The translations under genes and the position numbers were made by a program. The notes beneath the pieces were generated by a model that saw nothing but the letters and a program-made list of their open reading frames with translations, was not told the DNA's origin and searched no databases. 6,974 bases of DNA from Chlamydiae bacterium RIFCSPHIGHO2_12_FULL_27_8 (GTDB lineage: Bacteria; Chlamydiota; Chlamydiia; Chlamydiales; SM23-39). The stretch is from contig MGLU01000026.1 of NCBI GenBank assembly GCA_001796155.1, positions 1 through 6,974 on the forward strand, written 5' to 3'. Below, piece after piece: positions 1-5,898 of this stretch; position 1 is the stretch's first letter; every line of letters starts with the position of its first letter.

Positions 1-140
1 ATATTGGAAGGGGCATCGGTTGCGATATCAATATCGGCTGAAGGGTGATTTAATAAATGGTCTCTAACCCATCCTCCGGCAAAATAGGCTTTGTAGCCAT
101 TTTTATTTAAGGTGTCGACAATATATAGAGCTTCTTTCAT
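1..140 (-). CDS. CCA tRNA nucleotidyltransferase / poly(A) polymerase family protein, N-terminal fragment (runs off left edge)
   Basis: Only the first 46 codons lie in the window; the rest continues beyond base 1. The translation contains AYFAGGWVRDHLL (residues 18-30) followed by ADIDIAT (35-41). This is the signature of class II nucleotidyltransferases of the DNA polymerase beta superfamily: a GG-x-VRD nucleotide-binding turn, then the D-x-D metal-binding pair (D36 and D38). Family members either add or repair the CCA end of tRNAs or add poly(A) tails to RNA; the residues that separate the two activities are not in the window, so I leave the symbol blank. The ATG at 138-140 is the natural start because the turn lies at the usual short distance from it. 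No Shine-Dalgarno sequence is visible. The gene is divergent from mutL, with 66 bases between the two starts. The family call is firm; the exact activity is open. Confidence 0.88.
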   Translation of the reverse strand, partial: MKEALYIVDTLNKNGYKAYFAGGWVRDHLLNHPSADIDIATDAPSN

Positions 141-206
141 AAATTAAGTGAATTATAATTATTTTTTTTGTTATAAATATAATTAAAGGGTAATACAAAA
201 AAAATT
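141..206. promoter_or_regulatory. Divergent intergenic region with promoter candidates for the nucleotidyltransferase gene and mutL
   Basis: This AT-only-looking 66-base gap separates two divergent starts, so it should hold both promoters. On the plus strand, perfect TATAAT hexamers lie at 154-159 and 178-183, but neither has a convincing -35 element at 16-18 bases. On the minus strand, TTGTAT (198-193) and TATAAC (175-170) are 17 bases apart and would give a leader of about 22 bases. In sequence this rich in A and T such hexamers occur by chance, so the individual boxes are weak. T8 (162-169) and A8 (197-204) runs are present. The GGG at 188-190 is too far (16 bases) from the mutL ATG to act as a normal ribosome binding site. 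Confidence 0.35.
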
Positions 207-1931
207 ATGTCTCAAACAATAAATTTACTTTCTGACAAATTAATTAATAAAATAGCTGCCGGGGAAGTGATAGAAAGTCCTGTGAGTGTAATAAAAGAAC
301 TAATAGAAAATTGTTTTGATGCGAAAGCAAAAAGTATTTTTGTTGAGATAAAAAATGGTGGATTTCAAAAGATTTTAGTTGAGGATGACGGAATTGGAAT
401 GAGTCAAAAAGATGCGAGTCTTTGTTTTTTAAGACATGCTACATCTAAAATTAAGGATTTTGATGATCTATTTAATATAAACAGTATGGGTTTTAGGGGG
501 GAAGCATTAGCTTCTATTGCTGCAATTTCTAAAATTACTTTAAAAACCTCTCAAAATGATTTGGGCACACTTATTAAAATTGAAGGTGGAAAAACTGTTG
601 AAAACAAAGAGGTTGCTAAAAAAACAGGGACATCTATTGAAGTAAAGGATCTTTTTTATAACGTACCTGTTAGAAAAAAGTTTCAAAAAAGCATTTCAAA
701 AATTAATGCACAGTTGATAAAAACGATGAATTTGCTTGCGCTATCGCATCCTCAAGTTGCTTTTAAGTTTATAATGGATGAAAAAGTCATATTTGAATCT
801 AGTCCTTTTGAAGTAGGCGAAAAAAAGTTATTTGAAAGAAGAGTTTTAGATATTTTAAAAGATGAATTTTTTAAATCATCGATTAAGCTGGAATACAAAG
901 AGAATAATTTTGAGATATATGGGTATATTGGATTGCCTTTAGCTTCTAAAAAAAGCAAAATTTATCAATATCTTTTTATAAACAACAGAATTATTTCAAA
1001 TTCGATAATATCTAAATACATTAAAGAAGCATATTCAACAAGGATATCAGAAAAGGATTATCCTATTTTTGCTCTTCATTTAAAATTGCCTTCACAATTT
1101 TTGGATATAAATGTACATCCTCAAAAAAAGGAAATAAGATTTAAAGAAGAAATATTTTTGAAGGAAGCTATAAAAAAAGCAATAAATGGTTCTTTTGAAC
1201 ATGCCTTTCATAAGGCTGAAAAAAATATAGTTAAGGAAGAATTTTCTTTTGATGAATCTTTTTCGGATGAAGTTATTTTAGAGAAAGAAAATGTATTTAA
1301 AAAATTTGAAAAGCAGCAGGTATTTGATAATTTTTTTACAATTGATCAGAGATTTGAAAATGCAATAATTTTAGATAGATATTTAATTATAGAATCAAAA
1401 TTTATTAATGATATTTTAGACATTGAAGATGTAAGCAAGCTGGTTATTTTTGATTTAAGTTCAATATATTTTACTAAAATATTTGAAAGTTTTAAGGATC
1501 ACAATGATTTTATAAAGCAAAATCTTCTTGTACCAATAGTTATACAACTTGAAAAAGATCAAATGCAATATGTTGATAAAAATTTACAAATTTTTTCTAA
1601 AATTGGAATTGATTTAAGAATCATTTCAAAAAATGAAATATCTATAGATGCTATAATAAATTTTTTAAATAAAAATGATATAAAAGAAATTTTTTTTCTA
1701 CTTTTAGATGAGATGATTCAATCAAATAGCAATAAATTTTCTGAAATATATAAAAAGAAGTTTTTAGACAAACTTTCGAAATACTGCAAAACAAAAAAAT
1801 ATTTTTCAAAAATAGAAGCATTGTATTTAATTGATCTTTTATTTTCAGAAAAAAATCCTTTAATAGATCCAAAAGGAAGGCAAGTATTTACAATAATTTC
1901 TGATGATAATTTAGATAATTTTTTTAAGTAG
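207..1931 (+). CDS. mutL: DNA mismatch repair protein MutL, with degenerate C-terminal endonuclease domain
   Basis: MutL couples mismatch recognition by MutS to strand incision and excision. The N-terminal GHKL ATPase half is intact: KELIEN (30-35, catalytic E31 and Mg-binding N35), EDDGIGM (59-65), RHATSKI (76-82) and GFRGEAL (95-101). The transducer domain follows, with LFYNVPVR (149-156) and NVHPQK (302-307), whose K307 corresponds to the conserved ATP-contacting lysine. At 574 residues the length is ordinary for bacterial MutL. The C-terminal dimerisation region is present from about residue 370, but the endonuclease signatures are not recognisable. Where DQHA-x2-E-x4-E is expected I see FDLSSIYFTKIF (415-426), and the CPHGRP-like motif reads DPKGRQ (554-559). 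The start at 207 puts the conserved NKIAAGE motif at the usual distance from the N terminus. No Shine-Dalgarno sequence is seen. pepP follows after 6 bases, so the two are probably cotranscribed. Confidence 0.95.
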   Translation: MSQTINLLSDKLINKIAAGEVIESPVSVIKELIENCFDAKAKSIFVEIKNGGFQKILVEDDGIGMSQKDASLCFLRHATSKIKDFDDLFNINSMGFRGEALASIAAISKITLKTSQNDLGTLIKIEGGKTVENKEVAKKTGTSIEVKDLFYNVPVRKKFQKSISKINAQLIKTMNLLALSHPQVAFKFIMDEKVIFESSPFEVGEKKLFERRVLDILKDEFFKSSIKLEYKENNFEIYGYIGLPLASKKSKIYQYLFINNRIISNSIISKYIKEAYSTRISEKDYPIFALHLKLPSQFLDINVHPQKKEIRFKEEIFLKEAIKKAINGSFEHAFHKAEKNIVKEEFSFDESFSDEVILEKENVFKKFEKQQVFDNFFTIDQRFENAIILDRYLIIESKFINDILDIEDVSKLVIFDLSSIYFTKIFESFKDHNDFIKQNLLVPIVIQLEKDQMQYVDKNLQIFSKIGIDLRIISKNEISIDAIINFLNKNDIKEIFFLLLDEMIQSNSNKFSEIYKKKFLDKLSKYCKTKKYFSKIEALYLIDLLFSEKNPLIDPKGRQVFTIISDDNLDNFFK

Positions 1932-1937
1932 GTTTAA

Positions 1938-2990
1938 ATGTTTGAAAACAGAATTAATCAAGCTAAAAAGCTGTTAAAAGAATTTTCTGCTGATATGCTT
2001 TTTATTAACGATCCTGAATCTATAAAATATTTGACCGGATTGTATTTTAGTTTAGGCAGGCTTTTTATATCTGGAAAGAGTGTAGAGCTTGTAGTGGACG
2101 GTAGATATTTCTCAATTGCTAAAAAGCTTAATTTTTTGAACGTAACACTTTTAGAAAAGGATTCTTTTAAAAAATTTATTAAAAAAAACGATATAAAAAA
2201 AATTGGTTTTGACTCATCTTTTATTACATATTTAGACTATGAAAATATTAAAAAGTCATTAGAGAAAGAGATTTTAGTTCCGATCAATAATCCTCTTCAA
2301 AATTTGAGATTGTATAAAGACAAAAATGAAATTGCACTTATAAAAAAGTCATGTGAAATAAACTGGCAGGGATTTTTACATATTTCGAAGCTTTTGAAAG
2401 AAGGAATTAGTGAAATAGAGCTTGCACTTGAATATGAAATATTTGTTAAAAAACACGGAGCTGAAAAGCTATCTTTTGATCCGATAATAGCTTTTGGAAA
2501 AAATTCTGCCTTTCCTCATCATAAAACATCGAATACAAAGCTAAAATCAAGTGATAATATTTTAATAGACATAGGAGTGTCATATCAGGGATATGCCTCT
2601 GACATGACAAGAGTTGTTTTTTTAAAAGAAAAAAACAAAACCCTAGAAAAGTATTATGAAATAATAAAAGAGGCTTCTTTTAAAGCGATAGAGCTTTGCA
2701 GGCCTAATGTAAAACTCAAAGAGCTTGATATTGCGGCGAGAATAATTTTGAAGCAAAATAATATTGAACATTTATTTGTACATTCACTTGGTCATGGAGT
2801 TGGATTAAATGTTCATGAATTTCCGAGAATAAAATTTGATAATGAAGATAAGGATGTTCTTTTAAAAGATGGGATGGTTATAACAATAGAACCCGGTTTA
2901 TATGATGAATCTATTGGGGGGGTGAGATATGAGAATATGATATTGATAACCCAAGATTCTCATGAAGTTTTATATCCATTATCTTTTTAA
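1938..2990 (+). CDS. pepP: M24-family Xaa-Pro aminopeptidase
   Basis: This is a cytosolic dinuclear-metal peptidase that removes an N-terminal residue preceding proline. The N-terminal creatinase-like domain covers about residues 1-125 and the pita-bread catalytic domain about 130-350. All five metal ligands can be read: D211 in LIDIG, D222 in SDMTR, H286 in GHGVGL, E318 in TIEPG and E332 in RYENM. H194 in FPHH and H293 in VHEFP match the supporting catalytic histidines. The length of 350 residues is close to chlamydial and Gram-positive PepP-like enzymes and shorter than E. coli PepP. The ATG lies 6 bases after the mutL stop, and its only ribosome-binding-site-like sequence (TAGG) includes the mutL stop codon, so translational coupling is likely. 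The 3' end overlaps the convergent minus-strand gene by 12 bases, and no terminator hairpin is apparent. A G7 run (2916-2922) encodes the residues just before E332. The symbol follows the chlamydial mutL-pepP arrangement. Confidence 0.92.
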   Translation: MFENRINQAKKLLKEFSADMLFINDPESIKYLTGLYFSLGRLFISGKSVELVVDGRYFSIAKKLNFLNVTLLEKDSFKKFIKKNDIKKIGFDSSFITYLDYENIKKSLEKEILVPINNPLQNLRLYKDKNEIALIKKSCEINWQGFLHISKLLKEGISEIELALEYEIFVKKHGAEKLSFDPIIAFGKNSAFPHHKTSNTKLKSSDNILIDIGVSYQGYASDMTRVVFLKEKNKTLEKYYEIIKEASFKAIELCRPNVKLKELDIAARIILKQNNIEHLFVHSLGHGVGLNVHEFPRIKFDNEDKDVLLKDGMVITIEPGLYDESIGGVRYENMILITQDSHEVLYPLSF

Positions 2991-3746
2991 TATTTGAATA
3001 TTTGTTTCTTTGTCTATACCGACTAAAAAAGAATCAATTTTTTGAGCTCTTTTCGAATAATCAAAAAGGGTTGAGTATTTTTCATTAGAGATGAAAGTAG
3101 ATATATTTTCAAAATTGACGGGATTGACTAATTGTTCATTTTTTATTTTATAAGCTAAATCTGTTGAGAAAGCACATTTTAAAAGTTCGAAAGAGGCGTC
3201 TTTAATGGGTATTTTAAAGTCTTTTTCTTTAATTGTGAAGTAATCCAAAAAAGAGGGAATATTGTATGTTTTGGAGCCTTTAAGCATTTTATAATAAATT
3301 TTTTGAAATTTTGAATTATTTAAATCTATTCTATCTAGAGAAGGGGTATTTTTATCATTTAAAATGATTCTATCTAGTAAAAAAAACTCAAAGCCTTCCT
3401 GATAAAAATCAGATTCTTTATACAATTCTTTAATAAGTTTTGCAGCTAAGTTGTAATACTCAGCATTTTCCGATTTTTTTTTATCTAAAAGAGGGTATAG
3501 ATTCATTTTTGCATTTAGAATATTAATATTTCTTGTTTTTGATAATATTTTTTCTTTTTTTTCATTATTTGTTTTTAAATTTTTAAAAATTTCTTTTTCA
3601 AAATTATTATTTAGGTTTCTGGAAGCTTTCATAAATCCATTTAAGCTGGAAGAGAAAATTGTTTCATTTTTAGCTTTTAGGTAAAGGTTATTTGTAATGA
3701 TGGAAAAGATCATTAAAATGGTAAAGATAAATCCTAAAATATTCAT
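2979..3746 (-). CDS. Unrecognised protein with one N-terminal membrane segment, cotranscribed with a GspJ-like pseudopilin
   Basis: I do not recognise the family of this 255-residue protein. Residues 4-18 are strongly hydrophobic and begin almost at Met1, with no basic leader and no prepilin cleavage motif. This suggests an N-terminal membrane anchor with the remainder outside the cytoplasm. The rest is lysine- and asparagine-rich and looks mainly helical, with one cysteine (C191). The ATG at 3744-3746 directly abuts the TAA of the upstream gene, and a TAGAG sequence about 6 bases before it (inside the upstream gene) could serve as ribosome binding site; coupled translation is likely. In type II secretion operons gspK commonly follows gspJ, so an equivalent role is possible from position, but I see no GspK hallmark. 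An A9 run in the sense strand (3482-3474, encoding K89-K91) is a possible slippage site. The gene is real by its length in this composition and its operon position; the function is unknown. Confidence 0.78.
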   Translation of the reverse strand: MNILGFIFTILMIFSIITNNLYLKAKNETIFSSSLNGFMKASRNLNNNFEKEIFKNLKTNNEKKEKILSKTRNINILNAKMNLYPLLDKKKSENAEYYNLAAKLIKELYKESDFYQEGFEFFLLDRIILNDKNTPSLDRIDLNNSKFQKIYYKMLKGSKTYNIPSFLDYFTIKEKDFKIPIKDASFELLKCAFSTDLAYKIKNEQLVNPVNFENISTFISNEKYSTLFDYSKRAQKIDSFLVGIDKETNIQILKR

Positions 3747-4349
3747 TTAATACTCTAAAGTAATACTTTTTTTAGGAACAAAAAAAACAAATTTCTGATC
3801 ATTTATAAAAATTTCCAGCATAGAAGGAACATCGTTTTTATCTTTTGGCCAAAAACTATAACAAAAAATTCTATTTTTATAATTTTTTATTAAAAAACTT
3901 TTTAAGTTATTATCTTCTAAAGAATAAAAGTAAACCTTGAAATTTTTAATATTTTTAAAAAGCACATTTTTTCTTAATTCTTTTTTATCGAAAGAAAGAA
4001 TGTCTAAAATTAGTTCATTTTTATTATTTACATAAATTTTGCCATTTAGAAAAAAAGAAAAGTTAGGTGAGGGGTCGGATCCATTATCGAATTCAAAATT
4101 TAAGGAGATAAATTTATTATTTTTATCAAATTGGCTAAAAAAAATTGGTTTTTCTATATTAATTTGGTTAAAAACGTAAGATAATCTTGAATGCAGAAAA
4201 GATTTTTGAAAATTATTTTCTTTAATAATTTTCAAATTATTTTCTAATTTTATTAAATTTGAAAAATGCTTGAATAAGAAAATCAAAATGATTGAAATTA
4301 AAAAAATGGATATGACAATTTCTATTAAGCTAAAATAATTTTTTTTCAT
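3747..4349 (-). CDS. GspJ-like minor pseudopilin of a type II secretion system
   Basis: This predicted 200-residue protein begins MKKNYFSLIEIVIS, a type IV prepilin N terminus: a short basic leader, then F6 (+1), E10 (+5) and a hydrophobic helix to about residue 26. The residue before the expected cleavage site is Tyr5, not the usual Gly or Ala. The remainder resembles GspJ in order: FKNIKNFKVYFYSL (131-144), a WP pair (167-168), VPSMLEIFI (174-182) and a terminal FVFFVP (187-192). This matches the GspJ pattern of a V.x.L.F.Y strand, W.P, LP.AVE.x.L and a final F-x-VP. GspJ helps form the tip of the periplasmic pseudopilus that works with the GspD secretin. The frame is open to an ATG at 4469, but I prefer the ATG at 4349: it gives a proper leader length, avoids overlap with the divergent gene, and has a promoter candidate directly upstream. 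An A8 run follows the start codon. The sequence looks extremely AT-rich. A type IV pilus minor pilin is the main alternative. Confidence 0.75.
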   Translation of the reverse strand: MKKNYFSLIEIVISIFLISIILIFLFKHFSNLIKLENNLKIIKENNFQKSFLHSRLSYVFNQINIEKPIFFSQFDKNNKFISLNFEFDNGSDPSPNFSFFLNGKIYVNNKNELILDILSFDKKELRKNVLFKNIKNFKVYFYSLEDNNLKSFLIKNYKNRIFCYSFWPKDKNDVPSMLEIFINDQKFVFFVPKKSITLEY

Positions 4350-4364
4350 AAAAAATAGATAAAT

Positions 4365-4393
4365 ATCATAGATAAATAATTTTAAAATTACAA
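4365..4393 (-). promoter_or_regulatory. Sigma-70-like promoter candidate for the pseudopilin operon
   Basis: On the minus strand TTGTAA (4393-4388) is followed after exactly 17 bases by TATGAT (4370-4365). Transcription would begin near 4358, leaving only about 9 bases before the ATG at 4349. The match and spacing are good for this region, but AT-richness makes chance matches likely. The position supports 4349 rather than 4469 as the start of the pseudopilin gene. Confidence 0.4.
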
Positions 4394-4403
4394 TGAAATA
4401 ATG

Positions 4404-4432
4404 TTGATAAAATGGGTAATTAAGGGTAAAAT
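4404..4432 (+). promoter_or_regulatory. Sigma-70-like promoter candidate for the 167-residue protein gene
   Basis: TTGATA (4404-4409) and TAAAAT (4427-4432) are separated by 17 bases, each one or two bases from consensus. Transcription would start near 4439, about 9 bases before the ATG at 4448, giving a nearly leaderless message. The element stands back to back with the minus-strand promoter candidate, with the two -35 boxes 10 bases apart. Confidence 0.4.
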
Positions 4433-4447
4433 TAAAATCAAAAAACC

Positions 4448-4951
4448 ATGTCAATTGAATTACAAGCACTTCCTTTTTTAAGTTATGGGTTATATCCTCT
4501 TAAAGAAGATGAATTCAGTAAAATCCGGAAAAATCTTTCTTTACTAAGAGAGATCTTTAAAAAACAAAATATTTATAATATTTCTCAAAGAAATGAAATA
4601 TTTAATCTTATAGATAAAACTTCAAAATTTTTATTTAAAACTGATCATTCATTTTTTAATAGGGTAGTTTATTTAAGGCAGGCTGAAAAGTTTCTTTATT
4701 CAGATTTTGAGGTTCTATTAACTGCTGATATTAAATCCAAAAGGCTATTAAAACATTTTAAAGCTAGTGAAATAAAAGAGATAAAAAAATCAGCTATAAA
4801 TTATACATCTGAATTTGAAGTTTTTAAATATTTTTTAATTAATTCTTCTAATATTTCATTAATTGATCTAAAGAGTAGATTGTATAGTCTATTTGAGAAT
4901 CATGAAAAATTTTCGAAAGCTATAAATGGAGCGTTCAATCTATTGGATTGA
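4448..4951 (+). CDS. Unrecognised 167-residue helical protein
   Basis: I do not recognise this protein. It has no cysteine, no membrane segment and no signal peptide, and it is rich in Lys, Phe, Ser and Ile. The pattern suggests a mostly alpha-helical soluble protein, with possible helices around SKIRKNLSLLREIF (24-37), RVVYLRQAEKFLYS (72-85) and LKHFKASEIKEIKK (100-113). The start at 4448 is the only ATG in the frame, and no Shine-Dalgarno sequence precedes it. The gene is divergent from the pseudopilin operon, and its 3' end overlaps the convergent Inc-like gene by 17 bases. The ORF is long for DNA of this composition, has its own promoter candidate and fits tightly between neighbours, so I take it as real. 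Position beside secretion genes could mean a secreted product or chaperone, but nothing in the sequence shows this. Confidence 0.72.
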   Translation: MSIELQALPFLSYGLYPLKEDEFSKIRKNLSLLREIFKKQNIYNISQRNEIFNLIDKTSKFLFKTDHSFFNRVVYLRQAEKFLYSDFEVLLTADIKSKRLLKHFKASEIKEIKKSAINYTSEFEVFKYFLINSSNISLIDLKSRLYSLFENHEKFSKAINGAFNLLD

Positions 4952-4955
4952 ATGT
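4931..4955. terminator. Inverted repeat spanning two convergent stop codons (possible bidirectional terminator)
   Basis: TTCAATC (4934-4940) and GATTGAA (4946-4952) form a perfect 7-base inverted repeat around a 5-base loop. In RNA the stem can extend to about 10 pairs using G-U pairs at its base (4931-4933 with 4953-4955). Both TGA stops (4949-4951 plus, 4937-4935 minus) lie within the arms. There is no T-run on either side, so a conventional intrinsic terminator is not shown; it could instead protect 3' ends or limit read-through between the converging genes. Confidence 0.35.
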
Positions 4956-5825
4956 ATGGTTGATATCAATGGTACTGTCTTTAATTTCAAACGTACCCTC
5001 ATTTATCTTTTGTTGAAAAACTGAAAAATTAAATTCTATTTTGGTAGATAGAAGTTTTAATTCTACATTGTCAAGCAGAACTATTGGCAATACTAAAGTT
5101 CCTTCAAATTCAAAAGATTTATCTTTTGGGTTATAAGTAAAAGTAATATTGGGTCTATTGGTGCAGTTTCCTAAACAATATTTCTCTTGAGACTTATTAA
5201 ATATATTTTCATTAAGTGATTCAAGTATGTAGATAGTGATTTTTTGAGTACAAAAACCATATAAAATATCTTTATAATATGGACTAGTGATATTGTGTTT
5301 GATGAAAAACTCTTCTAGATGTAGATGATCAAAAGTTTTATCAGAGTCTTTTATTTTTGCTAAAAAATCCATTCTGCCTATATCTAAACGATATTGTTCT
5401 TTTGGTGGAATTTGAGTGTGTTTATCTTTAAACTTTATGTAGGAAGGTAATTTTTTTAAAAACAAAGGGTCTAATTCATTTAAAATTGTTCTTTTTCTAA
5501 ATTTTTCATAATCAGCAATTCTTTTATATGTTTTGCCTTTTAATTCATGTATTTTTACTATAATTTTCTTGTTTTTTAACAATAGTAAAAACATTGTGAA
5601 AGAGGATAAAATAGGCAATATTAAAAGTTCGTCTGTAAGTATAGGAGTTAGGCACAAATAAGAATAATTGTGAGCAAAAATTAATGCTAAAGATGCTGTA
5701 AAAATGATGCCGGACATTATAATAATTTTTTTATTAGTATTATAATTTTTTTCTAATAATAGTTTTCTTGTTTCAAAGTATTCTAGTGAAGCCTTATTGA
5801 TTAATGTTTTACGTGTTATAGCCAT
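4935..5825 (-). CDS. Putative inclusion membrane (Inc-like) protein with bilobed hydrophobic domain
   Basis: This 296-residue protein has two closely spaced hydrophobic segments near its N terminus (about 33-51 and 67-83) separated by a short turn. A basic helical stretch follows (84-115), then a long soluble C-terminal part. Such a bilobed domain is the defining feature of chlamydial Inc proteins, which are exported by type III secretion and sit in the vacuole membrane with both ends facing the host cytosol. The C-terminal part looks beta-rich, with alternating strands from ITFT (227-230) through FEGTLVLPIVLL (240-251) to the end, and contains cysteines at 192, 217 and 221. The ITFT...PK...FEGT pattern recurs in the neighbouring Inc-like protein. 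The ATG at 5825 has no Shine-Dalgarno sequence but has a TATAAT-type -10 candidate upstream. Inc status is inferred from topology and the probable host lineage; any two-helix membrane protein would look similar. Confidence 0.75.
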   Translation of the reverse strand: MAITRKTLINKASLEYFETRKLLLEKNYNTNKKIIIMSGIIFTASLALIFAHNYSYLCLTPILTDELLILPILSSFTMFLLLLKNKKIIVKIHELKGKTYKRIADYEKFRKRTILNELDPLFLKKLPSYIKFKDKHTQIPPKEQYRLDIGRMDFLAKIKDSDKTFDHLHLEEFFIKHNITSPYYKDILYGFCTQKITIYILESLNENIFNKSQEKYCLGNCTNRPNITFTYNPKDKSFEFEGTLVLPIVLLDNVELKLLSTKIEFNFSVFQQKINEGTFEIKDSTIDINHTFNPID

Positions 5826-5841
5826 ATAATTATCATAATTT

Positions 5842-5877
5842 TGATATTATTATATCATAAAAATGAGTTAATTTTAA
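5842..5877 (-). promoter_or_regulatory. Promoter candidate with overlapping palindrome upstream of the 296-residue Inc-like gene
   Basis: On the minus strand TTAAAA (5877-5872) and TATAAT (5854-5849) are 17 bases apart and would start transcription near 5842, about 17 bases before the ATG. The -10 box lies inside a palindrome with 6-base arms (TGATAT 5842-5847, ATATCA 5852-5857). An 8-base direct repeat TATCATAA occurs at 5831-5838 and 5853-5860, 22 bases apart. This could be an operator, though AT-rich sequence generates such repeats by chance. Confidence 0.33.
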
Positions 5878-5898
5878 GGCTGTATAAAATATTTGAAT

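Noticed and set aside
752..958. 68-residue open frame on the minus strand
   Set aside because: It lies wholly inside mutL on the opposite strand, in a conserved coding region, and shows no promoter or protein motif.
1651..1872. 73-residue open frame on the minus strand
   Set aside because: It is antisense to the C-terminal part of mutL; its hydrophobic look follows from Lys- and Glu-rich codons read backwards.
2979..2990. Bidirectional terminator at the pepP / minus-strand gene overlap
   Set aside because: The 12-base overlap and its flanks form no convincing hairpin.
4350..4469. 40-residue N-terminal extension of the pseudopilin frame
   Set aside because: It would overlap the divergent gene's start, bury the prepilin leader inside the protein and contain the promoter candidate.
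4934..4952. Attachment-site or insertion-sequence end
   Set aside because: The inverted repeat coincides with two gene ends, and there is no transposase, target duplication or second copy in the window.
5292..5312. FFAT-like sequence EEFFIKH (171-177) in the 296-residue Inc-like protein
   Set aside because: FFAT motifs that bind host VAP proteins have the core EFFDA-x-E; here the D and A positions are I and K, so only the EFF matches.
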